From: Brasilonema angustatum HA4187-MV1 | GTDB lineage: Bacteria; Cyanobacteriota; Cyanobacteriia; Cyanobacteriales; Nostocaceae | DNA: 64,000 nucleotides | Direction of reading: 5' to 3' | Assembly: GCA_019359695.1 (NCBI GenBank) | Contig: JAHHGV010000009.1 | Span: 124,001 to 188,000 of the forward strand | Part shown: piece by piece, positions 34,245 through 43,165 of the stretch | Layout of the letters: every line of letters starts with the position of its first letter | Position numbering within the stretch: the first letter of the stretch is position 1 | Translations under genes and position numbers: made by a program | The notes under the pieces: generated by a model | Told to the model about the DNA's origin: nothing | What the model saw: the letters and a program-made list of their open reading frames with translations, nothing else | Databases searched by the model: none

Positions 34245-34487
34245 CTTGTCTTATTTTCTCAGGACTTACGCAACTGTCAGGTATGATACATAGTTTTAGC
34301 TTAACTATTACTTCGTTCGCGAAACCTTAAAGGCATCTATAACGGGGTATCACAAAATTGCAAGAGTGTAGTCGTCAGCGCCCACGTTCTCACATAGAGC
34401 TATATGTTTCCATTTTAACTCTAGAACGAGTGGCACTTGTGACTAAACCTAACTCCTTTGTAAGATTAAGAAGCTCTCACCTAACTT

Positions 34488-37400
34488 CTACACTCGTTCT
34501 TTTAAGAGTTTGGTGACAACTGCAATTAATTGAGTTGGCTCGACTGGTTTAGATATATGTGCCTGGAACCCACTTGCAAGAGCTTTTTGGGAATCAGCTT
34601 CGCTAGCATAGGCTGTGAGCGCGATTGCCTTCGGCAGAGCTAGCGCCCTATGCCCAAGCGTGCCGTTAGGCATAGGGCGCGCTGAGTCCTCCGGACACGC
34701 TGCGCGAACGCAAACGCTTAACGCACGAATCTGCTCTGCTTGTTCTTCGGATAACTTCCGGATTTGACGTATGAGCATATATCCGTCCATTTCTGGCATC
34801 CCAATATCGCTGATCAACAAAACTGGTTGCCATTTTTGTAGAACTCGTAACGCCTCCTCTGCTGATGCTAGTGCTTTCACTTCTGCTCCCTCCTGTTCGA
34901 GCACAAAGGCAGTGAATTCCAATGAATCAGGTTCGTCGTCTACAACCATGACCCGTAAGCCAGTTAGAATAGAGGAGCTTTCAGGTGAGGAGAAATTTTT
35001 GTCCTGGTCTTTTTTGTCGCTGTAGTCCTTGCTTGTTTGAATCAGTGGTAGCTGCACTGTAAAAGTCGCCCCCTGTCCTTCCCCTAAACTCTCCGCCATC
35101 ACAGTACCGCCATGCATTTCTACGATATTACGGGCGATCGCCAACCCCAATCCTAAGCCACCAAATTGCCGCGTGGTAGTGCTATCTGCTTGACGAAAGG
35201 ATTCAAACACATAAGGCAGAAACTCTGGACTGATGCCCTTACCTGTATCACTTACTGTGATTTGAGCTATTGACGCAACTTCGTGCAAGCGAACTTCAAC
35301 TCGACCGCCATTGGGAGTAAACTTGACAGCGTTGGAGAGAAAATTCCAAAATACTTGTTGCAGCCGAGTCGGATCGCCTGAAACTTGCCACACACCAACT
35401 TCTAATATTGGTTCCAACTCAATAGATTTTGCTTGTGCTGCCAAGCGGACAGTTTCTAAGGCTGCGTAAATAACAGTTGTTAAATCTATTGCAGAAACAT
35501 TCAGTTTCAGTTTGCCTTGTAAAATCCGCGAAACATCCAGCAAATCTTCAATCAGCTGAGCTTGTGCTTGGGCATTGCGTTCGATAATTTCTAAAGCTTG
35601 CGTCGTCTTGTTTGCGTCAAGCTTGCGGGTTTTCAAGATTTTAGACCAGCCTAAGATTGGATTGAGCGGCGATCGCAACTCATGGGAGAGAACTGCCAAA
35701 AACTCATCTTTAACTCGATTTGCTCGTTCGGCTTCACTTCGGGCGACTTGTTCGAGTTGCAGGATGCGATCGCGCTCACTGGCTAAGCGGACGCGCTCAC
35801 TTACGTCCATAATTAGAGATAGCACAGACACCAGATTACCCGATTCGTCTGTTAACGTTGAGTTGTACCACTCACAATAAACCACCGAGCCATCCTTGGC
35901 ATAGTTGCGATTACAGCAAACAGTTTGCGCTTCATCACCACTGAGGATACGCCGGACAACATCACTCACGGCGGTTGCATCCTCTGGATAAATAAACTGC
36001 CATTCATTCATTTGCTTGCCCAATATTTCCGGCGCTGTCCAACCAAAAATATTCTCTGCTGACTGCGACCAACGGATAATTCGCAAGTCGCTATCCCATT
36101 CAATCACCCCTAGAGGAGAATTTTCGACATGGAAGTTTAGCTTTTGCAGAGCATTTTGCAATGCTTCCTCTGCGTGTTTGCGAGCAGTAATATCTTGAGC
36201 TGTACCAACATAGCCGATGATTTCGCCTAACTGAGAACAGATAGCTGCCCCATTTGCTTGTACCCAGTGCGTTCCGCCTTGAGGCGTAAAAAAGCGGAAC
36301 TCCATTGAAAACTCAGTTCCTTGTTGCGCGCAACGCCTCCACTCAGCCCAAACCTGCTCGCGATCATCAGGATGAACTGCCCTTGCCCAGCCATCACCCA
36401 AACTTTCTTGTAAAGTTAAACCAGCGATCGCTTGCCATTGAAGGTTAGTATAAAGGTAACGACCGGCTCCGTCAGTTTGAAAAATTCCAATTGGAGCGAA
36501 GGCACTAAGCAGACGAAATCGCTCCTCACTCTCGCGTAGGGCTTCTTGGGCTTGTTTGCGAGCGGTGATATCCAAGTCTATCCCTGTCATGCGGACTGGT
36601 CTGCCAGTTTGATCATAAAAGACCTGCCCTTGACTGACTGCCCAGCGAATTCTACCACTAGGACAGAAAAAGCGGAACTCAATGTCATACGGTTCTCTGT
36701 GTTCTACTGCACGGGCGATCGCTTTCTCCACTTGTGCTCGATCCTCTGGGTGCAGCAAGTTAACAAAGGTTTCATAGCGACCATCAAACTCTCCCGCTTG
36801 CATTCCAAACAAGCGTTCAAGGCTAGCAGACCAAACAATTTGGTTGGTGAGGATATTCCAGTCCCAAATCCCCATCCTTGCTGCTTCAAGTGCTAGCCGC
36901 AATCGCTCTTCACTTTCTTGCAGCGCCTGCTGAGTCTGCTGACGCTCCAACAATTCCATTTGTGCTTGCTGATACAGCTGTGATTGTTGGATGGCAATCC
37001 CAACCTGAGTTGCCAATTGAGTCAGCAGGCTAATTTCCATTGCTTGCCACTGCCTTGGTGCTGTACACTCATGGGCAATCAACAGACCCCAGAGTTGAGG
37101 TGTAGAAGAGGGATGATCAATTTGTAATTCTTGAGTGTTATTTACTACATTCAGCAAAATTGGCACGACTAAGTTTGCTCGTACCTGAAACTGAGCGAGT
37201 AAGTTGACGTGACAGGGATCGATCTCACCATTATAGATGTCTGTTCTTGCCGTGGCTTCCCCTTGTAGATAAGAGTCGATGTCGCTTTTGGCGAGGCACG
37301 TATCATAGATGCTAGTTGACAAGATTGGTGTCCAACCGGACTCTACTGACTCTACAACCACTTTGCCGTTCCCCTGTGGTTGCAACTCGAACATAATCAC

Positions 37401-37970
37401 CCGGTCTGTTTGCAAGAACTGCCGTACTAGCTCTACAGTGGTGTTGAGAATTGTGTCCAAGTCGAGGGATTGCCGAATTTGCCCAGCTATCTGTGTGACA
37501 ATCCGCTCTGATTTTAGTTGTTGTTCCAGGGCTGCTTGGCTTTGTTGTAATTGCTGTTGTAATCGCGCATTCTTAATGGCGCTTTTGACTGCCAACCGTA
37601 ATGTCTCTGAAGTTGTCTTACCCTTAATCAGATAGTCTTGAGCGCCACGTTTCATTGCTTGCACGGCAACGAATTCATCGCCTTGACCTGTTAACATAAT
37701 GACAGGCGAGTGATTCTTGCCAATCTGATCCTGCAACTGGCTCAAAAACTCTAATCCGTCTAAATCAGGCAACAAGAAATCGATCAAGATCACATCTGGT
37801 TGCTCTTGGAGACATAAACTCAACCCTGCCTCGCCAGTCTCTTCTTCCAAAATCGTGTATTGATACTCGACTTCTTGCAGCAAGTAGCGGCAATAGGCAA
37901 ATCTGTCCTCTGCACTATCGTCGATAATCAAGATTTTCACTGGTTCTTGTGTATCCATCAACTGCTGCAA
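34488..37970 (-). CDS. Hybrid sensor histidine kinase, REC-GAF-PAS-PAS-PAS-HisKA-HATPase-REC
   Basis: The 1160-residue protein has, in order: a receiver domain with Asp64 (VILIDFLLPDLDG), a GAF domain (about 165-340, with LWGLLIAHECTAPRQW), three PAS/PAC units (about 355-730, with DWNILTNQIVW and similar), a HisKA domain (FLAVLSHELRSPLNPILGW), a HATPase domain (N, G1, G2 boxes: FLSNAVKFTPNG, VSDTGKGI, GGLGLGLAIARN) and a C-terminal receiver (VMVVDDEPDSLEF; phospho-acceptor in LLISDIGMPEMDG). It is cytoplasmic. The C-terminal receiver carries an in-frame 30-residue insertion of repeat origin (see 34627-34723). The stimulus is unknown. Phytochrome genes follow upstream on the same strand. Confidence 0.93.
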   Translation of the reverse strand: MQQLMDTQEPVKILIIDDSAEDRFAYCRYLLQEVEYQYTILEEETGEAGLSLCLQEQPDVILIDFLLPDLDGLEFLSQLQDQIGKNHSPVIMLTGQGDEFVAVQAMKRGAQDYLIKGKTTSETLRLAVKSAIKNARLQQQLQQSQAALEQQLKSERIVTQIAGQIRQSLDLDTILNTTVELVRQFLQTDRVIMFELQPQGNGKVVVESVESGWTPILSTSIYDTCLAKSDIDSYLQGEATARTDIYNGEIDPCHVNLLAQFQVRANLVVPILLNVVNNTQELQIDHPSSTPQLWGLLIAHECTAPRQWQAMEISLLTQLATQVGIAIQQSQLYQQAQMELLERQQTQQALQESEERLRLALEAARMGIWDWNILTNQIVWSASLERLFGMQAGEFDGRYETFVNLLHPEDRAQVEKAIARAVEHREPYDIEFRFFCPSGRIRWAVSQGQVFYDQTGRPVRMTGIDLDITARKQAQEALRESEERFRLLSAFAPIGIFQTDGAGRYLYTNLQWQAIAGLTLQESLGDGWARAVHPDDREQVWAEWRRCAQQGTEFSMEFRFFTPQGGTHWVQANGAAICSQLGEIIGYVGTAQDITARKHAEEALQNALQKLNFHVENSPLGVIEWDSDLRIIRWSQSAENIFGWTAPEILGKQMNEWQFIYPEDATAVSDVVRRILSGDEAQTVCCNRNYAKDGSVVYCEWYNSTLTDESGNLVSVLSLIMDVSERVRLASERDRILQLEQVARSEAERANRVKDEFLAVLSHELRSPLNPILGWSKILKTRKLDANKTTQALEIIERNAQAQAQLIEDLLDVSRILQGKLKLNVSAIDLTTVIYAALETVRLAAQAKSIELEPILEVGVWQVSGDPTRLQQVFWNFLSNAVKFTPNGGRVEVRLHEVASIAQITVSDTGKGISPEFLPYVFESFRQADSTTTRQFGGLGLGLAIARNIVEMHGGTVMAESLGEGQGATFTVQLPLIQTSKDYSDKKDQDKNFSSPESSSILTGLRVMVVDDEPDSLEFTAFVLEQEGAEVKALASAEEALRVLQKWQPVLLISDIGMPEMDGYMLIRQIRKLSEEQAEQIRALSVCVRAACPEDSARPMPNGTLGHRALALPKAIALTAYASEADSQKALASGFQAHISKPVEPTQLIAVVTKLLKERV
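34627..34723 (-). repeat. Hairpin-repeat insertion in the C-terminal receiver domain
   Basis: Between EEQAEQIRAL and AIALTAYASEAD, which are normally joined by a few residues, lie about 30 extra codons (VCVRAACPEDSARPMPNGTL and more). The DNA is GC-rich with inverted repeats: GCCCTATGCC / GGCATAGGGC and GTCCTCCGGAC. The insert keeps frame and is located in a loop after helix 3 of the receiver fold. Confidence 0.8.
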
Positions 37971-38079
37971 GAAGTAGGAGTTCCAATTTCTGTGAAAAAT
38001 TTCTCAAATGATTCTTTAATTTTAGTTTGTTCGAGACGGCTTTCTCGATTTTTCGTCTTTGATGTATAGCTGTGCATAG

Positions 38080-38532
38080 CTATCCATAAGCTTGTGGAAG
38101 CGTAGTGATTTCGAACCAATATTGGATAAATACCTCGATCGTTTCCTTGAGCTTGCTAAGATCTATTGGCTTGACAATATAACCATTAACTCCGTGTTCG
38201 TAACACGCGTCAATATCTTTAGGATTAGAAGATGTTGTAAAAATAATGACGGGAATCATTTTAAGAGTTGCGTTTTGCTTGATCGCAATCAACACATCTC
38301 GTCCGTCCATCCCTGGTAAATTCAGATCAAGCAAAATTATGGCTGGACGCGATCGATCGGTATGATTCGCGTAGTCACCCACTTGAAAGAGAAAGTTTAA
38401 TGCATCTTCCCCATCTACACAACGGTAGATGGGAGTATTAAGTGAGGATTTGCGGACTATCCGTTTAAAGGCTTCAAAATCCTCGTCACTGTCTTCGACT
38501 ACTAATAAGCTATTGTTCAGCACTGGGTTCAT
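38080..38532 (-). CDS. rcpB: CheY-like response regulator of the phytochrome (Rcp type)
   Basis: ATG 38532 is used as start (MNPVLNNSLLVVEDSDEDFE); the frame extends 30 codons further, inside the phytochrome gene. The 150-residue single-domain regulator has the acidic pocket (VEDSDED), phospho-acceptor Asp in ILLDLNLPGMDG, the Thr/Ser in IIFTTSS and Lys in YIVKPIDL. The length and C-terminal helix extension fit the Rcp1 class of phytochrome partners. It overlaps the phytochrome gene by 23 bp, so they are cotranscribed and translationally coupled. Confidence 0.88.
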   Translation of the reverse strand: MNPVLNNSLLVVEDSDEDFEAFKRIVRKSSLNTPIYRCVDGEDALNFLFQVGDYANHTDRSRPAIILLDLNLPGMDGRDVLIAIKQNATLKMIPVIIFTTSSNPKDIDACYEHGVNGYIVKPIDLSKLKETIEVFIQYWFEITTLPQAYG

Positions 38533-40840
38533 AAAGTTGACTTGCTCGCGGTAAGGCGAAGTAGAAAGTACTGCCTTCTCCATAAGTTGACTCCACCCAT
38601 ATTCTACCGTTGTGACGTTCAACTATCTTCTTTGCAATCGTTAATCCAGCCCCTGTACCACCTCCATACTGATTTTTGCCGTGCAGTCGTTTGAAAATAC
38701 GGAAAATAGTTTCAAGATACTGTTGTTTGATACCGATGCCATTATCACGCACATAGAATATGATTGCTATCTCTCCATTGTGAGAGTTTTCTGGTTGTAA
38801 GCAATTATTGGGCGTGTCAGCTTCATCTAAATAGCCAATCTCAACCCATTTTTCGGGACGGCTGTTGTACTTGATCGCATTGCTCATCAAGTTAGTAAAA
38901 ACCTGAGCAAGCTGGATGCGATCGCACCTGACAATCGGTAAAAGGCGAGGAATGCGGAACTCCACGTCCACTGATGTCATGCTCAGTTTCATCACTTGTG
39001 TTGCATGTTGCACCAGTTCGTTTGTGTCTGTCAGTTGCAAATTCAGTTCCATCCGTCCCAGGCGCGAGAAGTGCAGCAAAGACTCGATCAAGTCTTCCAT
39101 GCGATTAGTTAAGCGCAACAGCGTTTGTAACTTCTCCAGTCCATCTTCTTCCAGAACATCGGCGTAGTCTTCGATCAAAAAACTCGCGTAATTATGAATA
39201 CCCCGTAGGGGTTCCTTCAAGTCGTGAGAGGCGATATAAGCAAAGGCATCTAGTTCCGTATTGCTCCGTTCTAACTCAAAATTGAGTTTTGCCAATTCAT
39301 CTGCTTTGCGCAAGACAATGCTGACAATTGCCCCCCGCAGTTCTAAAACTGCCTCAATTTCACAAGGCTTCCAAGGTAAAGACCGTCCTTGGACTGTTTC
39401 TTGCCACAAGGCAAAGGATTTACGCGGTGATAGTCGCACACTACCATTTTGCAGCACTTCCACAGGTTTGTTGGGATTCCCTCCCCAATTCACAGTTTGA
39501 ATCACTTCGGGACGAAACCACAAAATGTAATTGCGCTTGACTTTGGAAACTGCTAATGCTAAACATCCACTCGCAATATATTTGAATTTTTCCGCTTCTA
39601 GAAAAATTTCGGGTAAAGCGTCTGTATATAAAAGATTCTCGCCCTCAATCTTCGTTCCCACCCAAGCCAGCAATGTTTGCAAATTATCAGGTTCGGGAGT
39701 CTGACCGATGGTAGTCCAGCTGTCGTTCCAGCAAATCGCCACTCCTTGAGCGTTAACAATACTTAGCAAATCAGCTTCAGAATGGGTTAACCCGTCCACC
39801 AAATTTTCATGTTGGGGAATCAATTCTATGAATCTAGCCAGAATCGATTTTAAATTCATCTTGTAGTCAAAGTCGTCATTGGCTTGTTTTGTCACTAAAT
39901 CCAAGGACATAACTTGACCAATAAATTCACACGCTGTCCGTGCTTCGTAACTCAGGTATTTGGGCGATGTATGGTGACAAGCGATCAATCCCCAAAGTTG
40001 TTTGTTTTTGACCAGAGATATTGACATCGATGCAGCTACACCCATATTGTTCAAGTACTCTACGTGAAGCGGGGATACGCTGCGTAAAACGGCTAGGCTT
40101 AAATCTGTGGGGCGTTGAGTGAGAGGATGCAGTGGTGGTACTAACGCAACAGGTTGATAATTGCTATCGGGAATCAAGCGCAACCTATTCAATCGGTAAA
40201 GTTGCTTTGCCTGTTTTGGAATATCTGAGGCAGGATAATGTAAACCAAGATAGGGTGTCAACTCATCTTTTGCAGCTTCGGCTATGACGTTACCTGCATC
40301 TTCTGTGTCAAATTGATAGACCATGACACGATCAAATCCCGTTAGCTGCTGCACCTGTTGCACTGCAACTTGACACATTTCCTCAGTTGTCGATGCTGCT
40401 TGAATTTTACAAATAGCGCCTTTTACCAAATGATAAAACCCGAAGAAACTCACATTTTCTTGGGTTTGACTCGGTTCTAACTCTAAAATAAGTACGCCAT
40501 CGAAGCGATGCACAATCCCATCGAAAATCAGGTTTTTCCCCTGTTGATGCAGAACAATTTTCAACGGATTGACGCTTTCAAAATCTTTTGACAAACACTC
40601 TTGAATTGCGTTAAGTTGCTGCGAGTCGAGCAAGTCGTGCAATGCCGTATTTAGCAATTCCTCTGGTTCGCGCCCCAAAAGTTGAGCAGTGTTATTGCTG
40701 ATCTGAATGATCGTTAACTCCGGTTCTTGGAGAACGAACAAAAGACCATGAGGCTGGATGGAACCGGGAATATGAATTGGTTCACGCTCGCAATTGGTTA
40801 AGTCTAGGGTATCTGGTGTGATTGTTTCGTTCTGGATCAT
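38510..40840 (-). CDS. cphB: Bacteriophytochrome-type light sensor histidine kinase (CphB-like)
   Basis: The 776-residue protein has PAS (about 15-115), GAF (135-300), PHY (310-510), HisKA (ASHDLKEPLRGIHNY) and HATPase domains. The bilin-binding Cys of plant and Cph1-type phytochromes is Leu258 here (SVSPLHVEYL), while the N-terminal Cys17 in TNCEREPIHIPGS fits biliverdin attachment as in bacteriophytochromes. PASDIP (Asp206) is intact. This is the pattern of CphB of Calothrix, which has Leu at the GAF position. It probably senses red/far-red light and phosphorylates the downstream Rcp protein. The kinase lacks any receiver domain. Confidence 0.93.
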   Translation of the reverse strand: MIQNETITPDTLDLTNCEREPIHIPGSIQPHGLLFVLQEPELTIIQISNNTAQLLGREPEELLNTALHDLLDSQQLNAIQECLSKDFESVNPLKIVLHQQGKNLIFDGIVHRFDGVLILELEPSQTQENVSFFGFYHLVKGAICKIQAASTTEEMCQVAVQQVQQLTGFDRVMVYQFDTEDAGNVIAEAAKDELTPYLGLHYPASDIPKQAKQLYRLNRLRLIPDSNYQPVALVPPLHPLTQRPTDLSLAVLRSVSPLHVEYLNNMGVAASMSISLVKNKQLWGLIACHHTSPKYLSYEARTACEFIGQVMSLDLVTKQANDDFDYKMNLKSILARFIELIPQHENLVDGLTHSEADLLSIVNAQGVAICWNDSWTTIGQTPEPDNLQTLLAWVGTKIEGENLLYTDALPEIFLEAEKFKYIASGCLALAVSKVKRNYILWFRPEVIQTVNWGGNPNKPVEVLQNGSVRLSPRKSFALWQETVQGRSLPWKPCEIEAVLELRGAIVSIVLRKADELAKLNFELERSNTELDAFAYIASHDLKEPLRGIHNYASFLIEDYADVLEEDGLEKLQTLLRLTNRMEDLIESLLHFSRLGRMELNLQLTDTNELVQHATQVMKLSMTSVDVEFRIPRLLPIVRCDRIQLAQVFTNLMSNAIKYNSRPEKWVEIGYLDEADTPNNCLQPENSHNGEIAIIFYVRDNGIGIKQQYLETIFRIFKRLHGKNQYGGGTGAGLTIAKKIVERHNGRIWVESTYGEGSTFYFALPRASQLYEPSAEQ

Positions 40841-41007
40841 GCTCTAACAGCAATTTTTTGCTCCGCTTTCCAATTGTAGTGAAAATTCCTAAGGTTCAGC
40901 AGCGAGTCAATATCCTGGAACAAAGCTAGGTAGCTTTATTTCCACCGCGTTGTACAAATAGTCTATCGCATTACAATAAATTGATTTCAGGCAAGGCAGA
41001 TACATGT

Positions 41008-41805
41008 ATGACAGAAAGAAACACACAGTTGCGAACGACTTTTGATCGAGTAGCACTGCTTTATGACCAAGCACGACCTGGCTATCCTGAGGAACTGTTT
41101 GACGCTGTTGTGTCTGTGTCAGGAATTCCACCAGATGGACGCATACTCGAAATTGGTTGCGGCACAGGTCTTGCTACAGTACCTTTTGCTCGCCGGGGTT
41201 ATCGTCTCTTGTGCATCGAATTGGGAGAGAACCTGGCTGCCGTTGCTCGACACAAACTAGCTGCCTATCCCTTAGTAAAGGTGCAGACTGGAGCATTCGA
41301 GGACTGGTCGCCACAGACGGGTGCCTTCGATTTAGTGATTGCGGCGACCGCCTTCCATTGGCTTGACCCAAAAATTGCATACCAGAAGACGGCTCAAGCG
41401 CTGAGGGTTGGGGGAACTATTGCTTTGTTTTGGAACGTGCATGTGCACAGTGACACAAGTCAGGGCTTCTTTGAAGCGCTGCAGTCGGTCTACCTGTACT
41501 TTGCTCCATCGCTAACCAAGGACGACTACAAGCTTCTCCATGCGAACGAGGTGCCGGACAAAACGGGCGAGATCGAGCAAACAGGTTTGTTTGACAAAGT
41601 GACAGTTTGCAAGTATCTATGGGATGCAGCTTATGACGCTGCTAGCTATATCGACCTTTTAAACACCTACTCTAATCACATAGATTTGGACAGTAGCAAA
41701 CGAGAGCGTCTGTTTCATGAGATTGTAGAGCTAATTGATACCAAGTTCAACGGTCACATTACTATGAGATACTTAACTACTCTCTACATAGCCCACCGGA
41801 AGTAA
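41008..41805 (+). CDS. Class I SAM-dependent methyltransferase
   Basis: The 265-residue protein starts at ATG 41008 (MTERNTQLRTTFDRVALLYD); the frame also allows TTG 40981. SAM-binding motif I is ILEIGCGTGLATVPFARRG (residues about 47-65), followed by the acidic end of strand 2 (LCIELG) and motif II-like FDLVIAATAFHWL. The end of the domain holds LRVGGTIALFW. It belongs to the Methyltransf_11/25 type; substrate unknown. It is cytoplasmic and monocistronic, starting 130 bp from the divergent phytochrome gene. Confidence 0.88.
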   Translation: MTERNTQLRTTFDRVALLYDQARPGYPEELFDAVVSVSGIPPDGRILEIGCGTGLATVPFARRGYRLLCIELGENLAAVARHKLAAYPLVKVQTGAFEDWSPQTGAFDLVIAATAFHWLDPKIAYQKTAQALRVGGTIALFWNVHVHSDTSQGFFEALQSVYLYFAPSLTKDDYKLLHANEVPDKTGEIEQTGLFDKVTVCKYLWDAAYDAASYIDLLNTYSNHIDLDSSKRERLFHEIVELIDTKFNGHITMRYLTTLYIAHRK

Positions 41806-41950
41806 TTCGCTGCAATTGAAGATTAAAACGCAGCTGACTCCACTATCAACTAGTTTTGACCACACCCGTTCCCTGTTCCCGTTCGGCTGACGCTCACCTT
41901 GGCGTTGCCTGTTCCCTGTTCCTTCGATAACTAAGTGACCAATCACTTCA

Positions 41951-43033
41951 ATGGATAGACCAATTTTATACATAGCAATTACCAATCATGGCTTTGGTCA
42001 TGCTACCCGCGCAGCAGCTGTCGCCGCAACAATTCAAAAATTTTGTCCAGAAGTCCTGCTGATCATAGTGAGTACTGCACCACGATGGTTGCTAGACTGC
42101 TACATAGAAGGCGATTTCATCCAGCGTCCCCGTGCGATGGATTTAGGTGTGGTGCAAGCAGATAGCTTGACAATGGATAAGGCTGCAACTCTAGAAAAGT
42201 TACTTGAGATTAAGAAAAATCAAAATTCTATCATTGCTTCTGAAGTCAACTTTATCCGCCAAAATCGCGTTCATCTTATCTTGGCAGATGTCCCCTTCCT
42301 GGCTTGCGAAATTGCCAAAGCAGCTAAGATACCCTGTTGGATGATGAGTAACTTTGGCTTTGACTTTATCTATCGAGATTGGGGTAGTCGTTTTACAGAG
42401 ATTGCTGATTGGATAAGTGATTGTTACTCGAAGTGCGATCGCCTGTTTCGTCTTCCTTTCCACGAACCGATGCAAGCTTTTAATAATATCACAGACGTCG
42501 GCTTAACAGGCGGTTCTCCTCGTTATGCTCCCCAAGAAGTACGATCCAAATGGGGAATCACAGCCCCAAAAGAAAAAACGATCTTACTCACCTTTGGCGG
42601 ATTGGGTTTACAGCAAATTCCCTACGAGAACCTAAAGCAATTTCCAGATTGGCAGTTTATCACATTTGATAAGTCTGCCCCTGATTTGCCAAACCTAGTG
42701 TCAGCTACTGACCAAAAATACCGCCCAGTGGATTTTATGCCTATTTGTGGGCGAGTTGTATCTAAACCTGGTTTCAGTACCTTTGCCGAAGCAACACGTT
42801 TGGACGTGCCGATTGTTTCAGTTACTCGTGAGGATTTTGCAGAAGCAACTTTTTTATTAGAAGGTATTAGCAATTACAACCAACATCAAATCCTCAAACC
42901 ATCTGAGTTTTTCCGAGAAACTTGGGATTTTCTCAATCAAGCACCCAATCAACCGAAACAATCTCAACTCATTGCTAAGGATGGGAATGAAACTATAGCT
43001 CATGCTGTGCTTAACTATTTACAACTAATTTAG
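41951..43033 (+). CDS. Glycosyltransferase-like protein (GT-B fold, MGT/arabinokinase-N type)
   Basis: The 360-residue protein begins with YIAITNHGFGHATRAAAVA, the nucleotide-sugar glycosyltransferase N-terminal motif found also in the N-terminal half of plant L-arabinokinase. The second half has TILLTFGGLGLQQIP and VVSKPGFSTFAEATRLDVPI, the typical C-terminal UDP-binding region. It is thus a GT-B glycosyltransferase or a related protein; donor and acceptor are unknown. No signal peptide or membrane helix is present. The spacer before it contains GTTCCCT heptamers. Confidence 0.78.
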   Translation: MDRPILYIAITNHGFGHATRAAAVAATIQKFCPEVLLIIVSTAPRWLLDCYIEGDFIQRPRAMDLGVVQADSLTMDKAATLEKLLEIKKNQNSIIASEVNFIRQNRVHLILADVPFLACEIAKAAKIPCWMMSNFGFDFIYRDWGSRFTEIADWISDCYSKCDRLFRLPFHEPMQAFNNITDVGLTGGSPRYAPQEVRSKWGITAPKEKTILLTFGGLGLQQIPYENLKQFPDWQFITFDKSAPDLPNLVSATDQKYRPVDFMPICGRVVSKPGFSTFAEATRLDVPIVSVTREDFAEATFLLEGISNYNQHQILKPSEFFRETWDFLNQAPNQPKQSQLIAKDGNETIAHAVLNYLQLI

Positions 43034-43165
43034 ATGCGTTTGTCCAGTTTGGCAGGTTTGGCAGGTTATTAAGAATAATCGCAGTAAGGATCATTCAGAA
43101 ACCCGCCAAACGCTTAGGGTTATCCGGTTAAGGCTCGGAAAAATTAGGGGCTAATAGCAAAATAT

